From Alphaproteobacteria bacterium (GTDB lineage Bacteria > Pseudomonadota > Alphaproteobacteria > CACIAM-22H2): a DNA stretch of 5,282 nucleotides. Below are positions 1-5,282 of this stretch, in pieces. Every line of letters begins with the position of its first letter. The stretch's first letter is position 1. The translations under genes and the position numbers were made by a program. Where the stretch lies: NCBI GenBank assembly GCA_016869915.1, contig VGDA01000287.1, positions 1 to 5,282 of the forward strand. Reading direction: 5' to 3'. A model generated the notes under the pieces. The model did no database searches and had not been told where the DNA came from. It saw only the letters and a list, made by a program, of their open reading frames with translations.

Positions 1-79
1 CGGTCCCGACGCAGCTGATGTCGGTCTTCAGGGTCTTCTGGCGGGCGATCGGGGCCGCGGGGCGCTGGTTGTTCCTCAA
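1..79 (-). CDS. lpxC: LpxC, UDP-3-O-acyl-N-acetylglucosamine deacetylase, N-terminal fragment
   Basis: LpxC is the zinc-dependent cytoplasmic deacetylase that commits UDP-3-O-acyl-GlcNAc to lipid A synthesis. Only the first 26 codons are in the window. They read MRNNQRPAAPIA followed by RQKTLKTDISCVGT, which matches the conserved LpxC opening (RQ-[RK]-TLK...G.G, normally continuing GLHSG). The zinc-binding and catalytic residues lie beyond the window edge. The start is taken as TTG at 79-77 because GGAG stands 6 nt upstream. The frame is open back to a TGA at 167-169 and contains no ATG or GTG; the only other TTG (113-115) lacks a ribosome binding site. The resulting 12-residue lead before RQKTLK fits the family. 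The position directly after ftsZ is the usual alphaproteobacterial arrangement. Identity is strong for so short a piece; the start codon is less sure. Confidence 0.85.
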   Translation of the reverse strand, partial: MRNNQRPAAPIARQKTLKTDISCVGT

Positions 80-85
80 GCGGAT

Positions 86-91
86 CTCCGT
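86..91 (-). promoter_or_regulatory. Ribosome binding site for lpxC
   Basis: The minus strand reads ACGGAG, then 6 nt, then TTG. The GGAG core at ideal spacing is the main reason for choosing the TTG at 79-77 as the lpxC start in a frame that has no ATG or GTG. Confidence 0.6.
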
Positions 92-113
92 TCGGGAAGG
101 GTTGCCGGCTGCC

Positions 114-159
114 AAAGGAAAACGGCCCGGGAACGTGGATAGTTCGCGTTCCCGGGCCG
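114..159 (-). terminator. Rho-independent terminator of the ftsZ transcript
   Basis: Two perfect 13-nt arms, CGGCCCGGGAACG (123-135) and CGTTCCCGGGCCG (147-159), flank an 11-nt loop. On the minus strand the stem is followed at once by TTTTCCTTT, so it is a textbook intrinsic terminator for transcripts coming from ftsZ, whose stop codon is 55 nt upstream of the stem. On the plus strand no T tract follows the stem, so it should work in one direction only. It separates the division operon from lpxC. Confidence 0.9.
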
Positions 160-165
160 CCTCAA
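137..165 (-). promoter_or_regulatory. Candidate lpxC promoter nested in the terminator
   Basis: On the minus strand TTGAGG (160-165) is followed after exactly 17 nt by CTATCC (137-142). This resembles the sigma-70 pattern of Alphaproteobacteria as I recall it (CTTGAC, about 17 nt, CTATAT), with four of six bases matching in each box. An A-rich stretch at about 166-187 precedes the -35 box and is unusual in this GC-rich window. Initiation would fall near 129-131, inside the second arm of the terminator stem, giving a leader of about 50 nt before lpxC. The boxes are imperfect, so a chance match is possible. Confidence 0.35.
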
Positions 166-214
166 TTCACTTGTTGTTTCGCTTTGTTGCAGCGCAGCGT
201 CCCTTCGGCGCGGC

Positions 215-1813
215 TCAGTTCGCCTGGCGTCGCAGGAAGGCCGGGATGTCGAGCAGGTCCTCCTGCCCGCCAGCCGCCGTGGCCGGCGCCTGGCCCTCGA
301 GGCCACTCAGCCGCGGCTGGGGCGCGGCAGCCGGGGCAGCGGCCTGCCGGGCCGGAGCGGCGGCCGGCGTCGCGATCTGCGGCTCGGCCTTCGTCGAGGC
401 AGGCGTCGCCGCGGCGGCCCTGGCGGCCGGCTTCGACGACCTTCCGATGCCGGTCACGCGCTCGAACAGGCTCGGGCGCGAGGTCGGCGCCGCCTTGGTG
501 GCGGCGTTGGCCATGCCCGCCGCGGCGAGCGCGTCAACGCCGGCGGGCGCGTTGCTGCGCGTCACGGGCGGCAGCCCCGGCTCGACCGGGCGGGGCGGGA
601 TGAAGGCCGCCTGGGCCGCGAGGGCAGGCGCGGCCGCCGGCGCGACGGCTGCGCTGGCCGCGGGCGGCGCGGCGACGGGAGCCGGCGCGCGCTCGGTCGG
701 CGCGGGGGTCTCCGGCGCCGTATGGTGCTGCGCCTCCATGCGGGGCGCTGCGGCCTGCGCTGCGGGCGCGGGCGCTGCCGCCCTGCCTCCGGCCTTGCCG
801 CGCACGAGGGAGATGACGGTCGACTTGTTGTCCTGCTCGACCCGTGCGGCGTCGATCCCGGTCGCGACCACCGAGACGCGCATGCGCCCGGTCATGCCCT
901 CGTCGAAGGTCGAGCCGAAGATGATGTTCGCGTCGGGATCGACCTCCTCGCGGATGCGGTTGGCCGCCTCGTCGACCTCGAAGAGCGTCATGTCGGGGCC
1001 GCCGGTGATGTTGATCAGCACGCCGCGCGCGCCCTTCATCGAGACGTCGTCGAGCAGCGGGTTGGAGATCGCCTTCTGGGCGGCGTCCGTGGCGCGGGTA
1101 TCGCCCTCGGCCTCGCCCGTGCCCATCATCGCCTTGCCCATCTCCGCCATTACCGAGCGTATGTCGGCGAAGTCGAGGTTGATGAGGCCGGGCATGATCA
1201 TGAGGTCGGTCACGCCGCGCACGCCCGAGTAGAGGACGTCGTCCGCCATCTTGAAGGCGTCGGCGAAGGTCGTGCGCTCGTTGGCGATCCTGAAGAGGTT
1301 CTGGTTCGGGATCACGATGAGGGTGTCGACGACCTGCTGGAGCTCGGCGATGCCCGCCTCGGCCATCTGCATGCGCTTCTGCCCCTCGAAGTTGAAGGGC
1401 TTGGTGACGACGCCGACCGTGAGGATGTCGAGCTCGCGTGCCACGCGCGCGATCACCGGCGCCGCGCCGGTGCCCGTGCCGCCGCCCATGCCGGCGGCGA
1501 TGAACACCATGTGCGAGCCCTCGATCGCCTCGGAGATCTGCGCGAGCGCCTCCTCGGCCGCGGCGCGCCCGACATCCGGGCGCGCGCCGGCGCCGAGACC
1601 CTGCGTCACGCCGATGCCGAGCTGGATCCGCGCGCCGGCGAGGTTCTGCCCGAGCGCCTGCGCGTCGGTGTTGGCCACCACGAACTCGACGCCGCCGAGC
1701 TCCGAGCGGATCATGTTGCTGACGGCGTTGCCGCCCGCCCCGCCCACGCCGATGACGGTGATCCGCGGCTTGAGGTCGATCTGCCCGTTGGGCACCGAGA
1801 GATTCAGGGGCAT
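215..1813 (-). CDS. ftsZ: FtsZ, tubulin-like cell division GTPase
   Basis: FtsZ polymerises with GTP into the Z ring at midcell and recruits the divisome. The 532-residue protein has the nucleotide-binding start GVGGAGGNAV (22-31), the tubulin signature GGGTGTG (110-116) and the synergy loop NLDFADIR (212-219) with catalytic Asp214 and Asp217. The folded core ends near residue 330. A disordered Ala/Pro-rich linker follows (about 331-518), interrupted by FIPPRPVEP (404-412) and RPSLFERVTGIGR (446-458). The tail DIPAFLRRQAN (522-532) is the peptide that binds FtsA and other partners. Length is normal for Alphaproteobacteria, which have longer linkers than E. coli. The ATG at 1813 is chosen because AAGAGGAG precedes it with 6 nt spacing; the frame extends 56 codons further upstream, but that part overlaps ftsA and looks non-coding. 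The 64-nt gap to ftsA shows no clear promoter. Confidence 0.98.
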   Translation of the reverse strand: MPLNLSVPNGQIDLKPRITVIGVGGAGGNAVSNMIRSELGGVEFVVANTDAQALGQNLAGARIQLGIGVTQGLGAGARPDVGRAAAEEALAQISEAIEGSHMVFIAAGMGGGTGTGAAPVIARVARELDILTVGVVTKPFNFEGQKRMQMAEAGIAELQQVVDTLIVIPNQNLFRIANERTTFADAFKMADDVLYSGVRGVTDLMIMPGLINLDFADIRSVMAEMGKAMMGTGEAEGDTRATDAAQKAISNPLLDDVSMKGARGVLINITGGPDMTLFEVDEAANRIREEVDPDANIIFGSTFDEGMTGRMRVSVVATGIDAARVEQDNKSTVISLVRGKAGGRAAAPAPAAQAAAPRMEAQHHTAPETPAPTERAPAPVAAPPAASAAVAPAAAPALAAQAAFIPPRPVEPGLPPVTRSNAPAGVDALAAAGMANAATKAAPTSRPSLFERVTGIGRSSKPAARAAAATPASTKAEPQIATPAAAPARQAAAPAAAPQPRLSGLEGQAPATAAGGQEDLLDIPAFLRRQAN

Positions 1814-1819
1814 GCGCTT

Positions 1820-1827
1820 CTCCTCTT
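1820..1827 (-). promoter_or_regulatory. Ribosome binding site for ftsZ
   Basis: The minus strand reads AAGAGGAG, then 6 nt, then ATG. It is among the strongest ribosome binding sites in the window, in keeping with the high abundance known for FtsZ. It decides the start against the in-frame extension that runs up into the end of ftsA. Confidence 0.8.
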
Positions 1828-1877
1828 GGGGATGGTTTGGCGGCGAGCGGCCGGGGTCCGTGGCAGGCGTGCGTCGG

Positions 1878-3128
1878 TCACAGGTTTTCCCTGAGCCAGA
1901 CGCCGAAGCGGTTGAAGATCCCGACGGCGCTGCCCTGGGCGCCGGGCGCGAGGCGCGGCGCTTCCTGGGGGCCGAGGGCATGCGCGACCAGGCCGGCGCA
2001 GGCGGCGAAGGCGGGGCCGCCCGTCTGGTCGGACAGGCCCTGGATCCGGATGGGCCGCCCGAGGCGGACCTGCTTGTCGAGGACGGTCGCGGCCAGCTCG
2101 CGCACCCCGTTGAGCTGCGACCCGCCGCCCGTCAGCACGACGCGCCGGCCCGCGGTCCTGTGGTGGCCGCTCGCCTCGAGGCGCGAGCGCACGAGCTCGA
2201 AGGTCTCCTCCATGCGCGGGCGGATGATGCCCGTGAGGATCGACTTCGGGATGTGGTTGGCGTGGTCGTGCTCCTCCTCGCCGACGAGGGGGACGTCGAT
2301 CACCTCGCGCTCGTCGGAGCCCGCGGCCATGCAGCTGCCGAACAGCGTCTTCATGCGCTCCGCGTAGACCACGGGCGTCGAGAGGCCGCGCGCGATGTCG
2401 CTGGTGACGTGGCCGCCGCCGACCGGGATCGCGTCGTTCCAGATGGAGTGCCCGTCGAAGAACACCGCCATCGAGGTGACGCCGCCGCCGAGGTCGACGA
2501 CCGTGACGCCGAGGTCCATCTCGTCCTCGACCAGCGAGGCGAGCCCAGCCGCGTAGGGCGCGACGACGAAGTTCTCGACGTCGAGGTGGCAGCGGCCGAT
2601 CACGGCCTCGAGGTTGCGCATCGCGCCGGCGTCCGCGGACACGAGATGCATGTTCACGCCGAGGCGCTCGCCGCACATGCCGCGCGGGTCGCGGATGCCT
2701 CGGCTGCCGTCGATCGAGTAGCTCACGGGTATCGCGTGCAGCAGCTTGCGGTTGGGGGAGGACTGGACGGCGCGGCCATTGCCGGTGACGCGCCGCAGGT
2801 CCGCGTCGGAGACCTCGTGCCCGGCGATGGCCAGCTCGACGGCGACGGTCTGCGAGGCGGGCGCGCCGCAGCTCGTGCCGACGACGACGCTCTTGAGCGT
2901 CTCCCCGGCGATCTGCTCGGCCGCCGAGACGGCGTTCGTTATGGCCTCGGCGGCGGCCTCCATGTCGACGATCGCGCCGTTGCGCACGCCTCGCGAGACC
3001 TGGTGGCCGACGCCGATGACGCGCGTCACGTCCCTCTCGGCGCGGGCGACGAAGCAGGCGATCTTCGTCGAGCCGATGTCGAGAGCGGCGATCGGGCCGG
3101 TGCGCGCGCGGGGCTTGCGGAGGCTCAT
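1878..3128 (-). CDS. ftsA: FtsA, actin-like ATPase anchoring FtsZ to the membrane
   Basis: FtsA binds the FtsZ C-terminal peptide, tethers the Z ring to the inner membrane and signals to downstream divisome proteins. The 416-residue protein (E. coli about 420) shows the actin/Hsp70 ATPase motifs: phosphate 1 DIGSTK (17-22), phosphate 2 VVDLGGGVTSMAVF (210-223) and the adenosine motif LTGGGSQL (332-339). Subdomain 1C should lie at about 84-165. The last residues, FNRFGVWLRENL (405-416), form the amphipathic membrane-targeting helix. The start is the ATG at 3128, 16 nt after the ftsQ stop, with GGGGAG 8 nt upstream; the frame is open a further 80 codons, but that part overlaps ftsQ and is a shadow. 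ftsA is followed by its partner ftsZ, as usual. Nothing appears truncated or missing. Confidence 0.97.
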   Translation of the reverse strand: MSLRKPRARTGPIAALDIGSTKIACFVARAERDVTRVIGVGHQVSRGVRNGAIVDMEAAAEAITNAVSAAEQIAGETLKSVVVGTSCGAPASQTVAVELAIAGHEVSDADLRRVTGNGRAVQSSPNRKLLHAIPVSYSIDGSRGIRDPRGMCGERLGVNMHLVSADAGAMRNLEAVIGRCHLDVENFVVAPYAAGLASLVEDEMDLGVTVVDLGGGVTSMAVFFDGHSIWNDAIPVGGGHVTSDIARGLSTPVVYAERMKTLFGSCMAAGSDEREVIDVPLVGEEEHDHANHIPKSILTGIIRPRMEETFELVRSRLEASGHHRTAGRRVVLTGGGSQLNGVRELAATVLDKQVRLGRPIRIQGLSDQTGGPAFAACAGLVAHALGPQEAPRLAPGAQGSAVGIFNRFGVWLRENL

Positions 3129-3136
3129 CTTCCCAT

Positions 3137-3142
3137 CTCCCC
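3137..3142 (-). promoter_or_regulatory. Ribosome binding site for ftsA
   Basis: GGGGAG on the minus strand lies 8 nt before the ATG at 3128, within the 16-nt gap after the ftsQ stop. It supports this start over the long upstream in-frame extension. Confidence 0.7.
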
Positions 3143-3144
3143 GG

Positions 3145-4053
3145 TCAGTTGCCGCGGATCGCGCCGCGCGGGCGCCCGCCCTGCGGCGGCCCGGCCGGCG
3201 CGTCCGCGGAGGCGGTCGCGAGCGGGCGCAGGGCCATGCGGTCGGCGAGCCGGAGGTCGATCTGCGCGATCGACCTGTCGAGCAGACGCTCGCGGCGATG
3301 CAGGTCGGCGAGCCTCGCGAGGGCGCCGCCCGGGTCGGTCTCGGGAAGCAGGATGCGCGGGCCGCCATCCGCGATGGCGAGATCCCAGCGCCGGCCGGCG
3401 ACGCGGCTCGCGGAGCTCACGCGCCCGGCCAGGTCCGGCTCGAGGGAGAGCAGGCGCAGCAGCTCCCCGGCGTGGCGCGGCGCGTCGGGGCCGATGACCA
3501 CGACGAACTGGGGGAAGGCGCCGGGGTCGGCGCCGCGGATCTCGCGGCCATCCTCGTCGAGGACGGAGAAGCGGCCCTGGTCCTGCCAGAGCGCGACCGG
3601 GCGCCGTTCGACGAGGTCGATGCGCACCGTGCCCGGGAAGCGGCGCTCCACCGAGGCGGAGCGTATCCACGGCATGCGCTCGAGCTCCGCGCGCGCCGCC
3701 GCCGGGTCGAAGGCGAGGAGCGGGGCGCCCTCGCGCAGGCCCGTGGCGGCGACGATGTCCTGCGCGGGCGTGAAGCGCCTCCCCACGACGACGATCTCGC
3801 GCACGCCGAGGCCCGCCTGCGAGCTGGCGCGGAGCGCGGAGCCGCCGATGCCGCGCACGCCGTCGGCGATCGCCTCGTGCACGCCCATGCGGTGGAGGAA
3901 GCCGATGCCCGCCGCGCCGAGGGCGATCGCGCCAAGGCACGCCGCCGCGATCGCGGCGCGCCGGGTCCGCAGCCAGGCCAGGCGCGGGGCGCGCCTGCGG
4001 GTCGCCGGGCGCCGGGCGCCGGCGAGGCGGGCGATCGGGCTCATGCGTGGCAT
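3145..4053 (-). CDS. ftsQ: FtsQ, POTRA-domain divisome membrane protein
   Basis: FtsQ is a bitopic inner-membrane protein that, with FtsB and FtsL, links the cytoplasmic Z ring to septal peptidoglycan synthesis. The 302-residue product has an Arg-rich cytoplasmic N terminus (11 Arg in the first 32 residues), one membrane segment at about 33-53 and a periplasmic POTRA domain at about 82-152 (VREIVVVG... PWIRSASVERRFPGTVRIDLVER). A beta domain follows to about 275, then a Gly/Pro/Ala-rich tail. Position between ddl and ftsA confirms the call. The start at ATG 4053 is preferred because GGGAGG lies 5 nt upstream; ATG 4044 makes a neat ATGA overlap with ddl but sits 14 nt from that site. Oddity: the protein has no Lys and no Tyr, and its only Asn is the last residue. 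Confidence 0.94.
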   Translation of the reverse strand: MPRMSPIARLAGARRPATRRRAPRLAWLRTRRAAIAAACLGAIALGAAGIGFLHRMGVHEAIADGVRGIGGSALRASSQAGLGVREIVVVGRRFTPAQDIVAATGLREGAPLLAFDPAAARAELERMPWIRSASVERRFPGTVRIDLVERRPVALWQDQGRFSVLDEDGREIRGADPGAFPQFVVVIGPDAPRHAGELLRLLSLEPDLAGRVSSASRVAGRRWDLAIADGGPRILLPETDPGGALARLADLHRRERLLDRSIAQIDLRLADRMALRPLATASADAPAGPPQGGRPRGAIRGN

Positions 4054-4958
4054 CGCGCCCTCCCGACAAGCCATTCGCACAGGGGCGCGAAGCCGATGCC
4101 GAGATGGCTCGCCTGCTCGGGGACGAGCGACAGCGGCGTGAAGCCCGGCTGCGTGTTGAGCTCGAGGAAGAACAGGCCGTCGGCGCCGGGGCGGCGGTCA
4201 TCGTAGCGGAAGTCGCTGCGCGAGATGCCCTCGCAGCCGAGCGCGCGATGCGCGACCATCGCCGCGTCCATCGCCGCGTCGTAGACCTCCGCCGGCACGG
4301 GCGCGGGCAGCAGGTGGCTGGCATGGCCGCTCGTGTACTTCGCGGTGTAGTCGAAGGCGGCGCCCTCGAAGCGGATCTCGGTCACGGCGAGCGCGCGCTC
4401 GCCCATGATGCCGACGGTGAGCTCGCGGCCGGGGATGTATTCCTCGACCAGCGCCTCGTCGCCGAAGGACCAGTCCTCGGACCAGTCGCGGTTGTCGCCC
4501 TCGGCGACGACGCGCACGCCGATGGTCGAGCCCTCGGCGACGGGCTTGACGATGAACGGGCGCGGCATCGGGTCGCCGAGCGCGAAGTCGTCGCGGCGCA
4601 CGACGCGGCCGCGCGGCGTGCGGATCCCCGCCTGCTCGACGGCGCGCTTGGTCGCCGGCTTGTCCATGGCCAGCGCCGAGGCGCGGACGCCGGAATGCGT
4701 GTAGGGGATCCCCATCAGCTCGAGCAGGCCCTGGACGCAGCCATCCTCGCCGTACCTGCCGTGGAGGGAATTGAAGACGACATCCGGGCGATGGGCCTCG
4801 ATCTCGCGCACCAGCGCGCCGACGTCGCGCGACAGGTCGTGCGTGCGCACGTCATGGCCCGCGCGCCGCAGCGCCTCGGCGGCCGCGGCGCCGGAAACGA
4901 GGCTCACCTCGCGCTCGCGCGAGATGCCACCCATGAGAACGAGAATGCGCCGCTTCAT
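4041..4958 (-). CDS. ddl: D-alanine--D-alanine ligase
   Basis: Ddl is a cytoplasmic ATP-grasp enzyme that joins two D-alanines, supplying the terminal dipeptide of the peptidoglycan stem. The 305-residue length matches E. coli DdlB (306). Visible motifs are GGISREREVS (10-19, with Glu15 at the E. coli Glu15 position), HGRYGEDG (66-73), the ATP-binding FIVKPVAEGSTIGV (135-148, Ser144) and the omega-loop Lys207-Tyr208. Also present are Arg247 and Asp249, and the metal-binding FLELNTQPG with Glu266 and Asn268. Tyr86 in PYTHSG is the Tyr found in D-Ala-D-Ala ligases rather than the Phe of D-Ala-D-Lac enzymes, so the product should be D-Ala-D-Ala. The ATG at 4958 overlaps the murB stop as ATGA. 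I see no clear ribosome binding site, so expression probably depends on coupling to murB. All catalytic residues appear present. Confidence 0.97.
   Translation of the reverse strand: MKRRILVLMGGISREREVSLVSGAAAAEALRRAGHDVRTHDLSRDVGALVREIEAHRPDVVFNSLHGRYGEDGCVQGLLELMGIPYTHSGVRASALAMDKPATKRAVEQAGIRTPRGRVVRRDDFALGDPMPRPFIVKPVAEGSTIGVRVVAEGDNRDWSEDWSFGDEALVEEYIPGRELTVGIMGERALAVTEIRFEGAAFDYTAKYTSGHASHLLPAPVPAEVYDAAMDAAMVAHRALGCEGISRSDFRYDDRRPGADGLFFLELNTQPGFTPLSLVPEQASHLGIGFAPLCEWLVGRARCHA
4059..4064 (-). promoter_or_regulatory. Ribosome binding site for ftsQ, inside the ddl 3' end
   Basis: GGGAGG on the minus strand stands 5 nt before ATG 4053. Because it lies in ddl coding sequence, ribosomes finishing ddl would uncover or feed it, which suggests translational coupling. 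It favours ATG 4053 over ATG 4044, where the spacing would be 14 nt. Confidence 0.65.
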
Positions 4959-5282
4959 GACCCGGAACCGGAAACGGAAATCGACCGTAAACCGATTCGC
5001 CTGATCTCCCAGCGCAAAGTGACGCCGAAGCGATCGGCCACCCGCGAGCGCACCTCCTCGCCGAGATCCTCGATGTCCTGCGCGGTGGCGCCGCCGGCAT
5101 TGACTAGGAAATTGCAGTGCTTCTCGGAGACCTGCGCGCCGCCGCGCCGCAGGCCGCGGCAGCCCGCGAGGTCGATCAGCTCCCATGCCTTGCGCCCGCC
5201 TGCGCGCGGGTCTGCCGGGTTGGCGAAGGTCGACCCGCCGGTGCGCGTGCGGATCGGCTGCGAGGACTCACGCGCGGCCTGG
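4955..5282 (-). CDS. murB: MurB, UDP-N-acetylenolpyruvoylglucosamine reductase, C-terminal part
   Basis: MurB is the cytoplasmic FAD/NADPH enzyme that reduces UDP-GlcNAc-enolpyruvate to UDP-MurNAc. The last 108 codons are present; the 5' part lies beyond the window. They read QAARESSQPIRTRTGGSTFANP, in two pieces here: QAARESSQPI then RTRTGGSTFANP. This carries the proton-donating Ser of GGSTF (fragment residue 17). Next comes the AWELID...G.RGLRRGGAQVSEKHCNFLVN region typical of the C-terminal domain. The final WEIRRIG supplies the catalytic Glu (fragment residue 92). An 11-residue Ser-rich tail (LRSISVSGSGS) follows and ends in TGA, which overlaps the ddl ATG. The order murB-ddl-ftsQ is standard in Alphaproteobacteria. 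No start codon is visible, so it is partial at the window edge rather than broken. Confidence 0.95.
   Translation of the reverse strand, partial: QAARESSQPIRTRTGGSTFANPADPRAGGRKAWELIDLAGCRGLRRGGAQVSEKHCNFLVNAGGATAQDIEDLGEEVRSRVADRFGVTLRWEIRRIGLRSISVSGSGS

Noticed and set aside
18..1232. 404-codon plus-strand open frame across the lpxC/ftsZ gap and ftsZ
   Set aside because: It runs through the terminator and antisense to the FtsZ linker and core. The Ala/Arg/Gly-rich product has no family resemblance and I see no ribosome binding site.
1814..1877. Internal promoter in the ftsA-ftsZ gap
   Set aside because: I looked for -35/-10 pairs on the minus strand and found none convincing in this 64-nt GC-rich gap. 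A promoter further upstream inside ftsA or ftsQ cannot be excluded by eye.
1814..1981. N-terminal extension of FtsZ by 56 residues in the same frame
   Set aside because: It overlaps the end of ftsA, its residues do not resemble any FtsZ N terminus, and the ATG at 1813 has a strong ribosome binding site and gives a normal FtsZ opening.
1251..3497. 748-codon open frame on the plus strand, antisense to the ftsZ 5' part, ftsA and the ftsQ 3' part
   Set aside because: It lies opposite genes with unmistakable motifs. Its translation is low-complexity (runs of A, R, D, G, V, H) with no recognisable domain, as expected when GC-rich third positions suppress stops on the other strand.
2746..4206. 486-codon plus-strand open frame antisense to ftsA, ftsQ and ddl
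   Set aside because: It covers three real genes in antisense and shows only compositional bias, with no motif or domain.
4959..5186. N-terminal extension of Ddl upstream of the ATG at 4958
   Set aside because: This part overlaps murB coding sequence, whose own frame has clear family motifs. The Ddl family motif GGxSxEREVS sits at the expected distance from ATG 4958.
1..5282. CtrA binding sites of the type TTAA-N7-TTAA, which control ftsQ/ftsA/ftsZ in Caulobacter
   Set aside because: I could not find a single TTAA in the window, so a Caulobacter-like CtrA site is not supported here.
1..5282. Mobile element, CRISPR array, defence system or other undescribed system
   Set aside because: Genes fill the window in the conserved dcw order with uniform composition and no frameshift, repeat array, transposase or integrase. 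Nothing suggests an accessory region.

Overview
The window is a high-GC (roughly 70% by eye) stretch of the division and cell-wall (dcw) cluster of an alphaproteobacterium. Every gene found lies on the minus strand, so the biological order runs from high to low coordinates: murB (3' part) - ddl - ftsQ - ftsA - ftsZ - intrinsic terminator - lpxC (5' end). The ddl-ftsQ-ftsA-ftsZ-lpxC order, the FtsZ C-terminal peptide DIPAFLRRQAN and the FtsZ core wording (for example NLDFADIR, NPLLDDVSMKGARG) are what I know from Alphaproteobacteria. From memory the core reads closest to Rhodospirillales-type FtsZ; the order-level placement is an inference.

Layout. The murB tail carries the catalytic Ser and Glu motifs of UDP-N-acetylenolpyruvoylglucosamine reductase and overlaps ddl by ATGA. 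ddl (305 aa, D-Ala-D-Ala ligase) overlaps ftsQ by 13 nt when ftsQ is started at the ATG with the good ribosome binding site. ftsQ (302 aa, divisome membrane protein) is 16 nt from ftsA (416 aa, actin-like membrane anchor of FtsZ). A 64-nt gap follows, then ftsZ (532 aa, tubulin-like Z-ring GTPase). The 135-nt gap after ftsZ holds a perfect 13-bp stem with a T-rich tail on the minus strand, then the beginning of lpxC, which appears to start at TTG.

How the genes work together. MurB and Ddl make the UDP-MurNAc and D-Ala-D-Ala parts of the peptidoglycan precursor. FtsZ, FtsA and FtsQ assemble the septal machinery that uses the precursor, and LpxC commits carbon to lipid A for the outer membrane. 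The tight overlaps suggest a single transcript and translational coupling from murB to ftsA, with termination after ftsZ. A possible lpxC promoter lies inside that terminator.

I see no mobile element, CRISPR array, tRNA, rRNA, phage gene or unknown system. This is a conventional housekeeping region. The points worth a second look are small: the overlapping terminator and promoter, the TTG start, a conserved island in the FtsZ linker, an unusual FtsQ composition, and sparse GANTC sites placed near gene starts. The plus strand carries only long open frames antisense to the real genes, as expected at this GC content.
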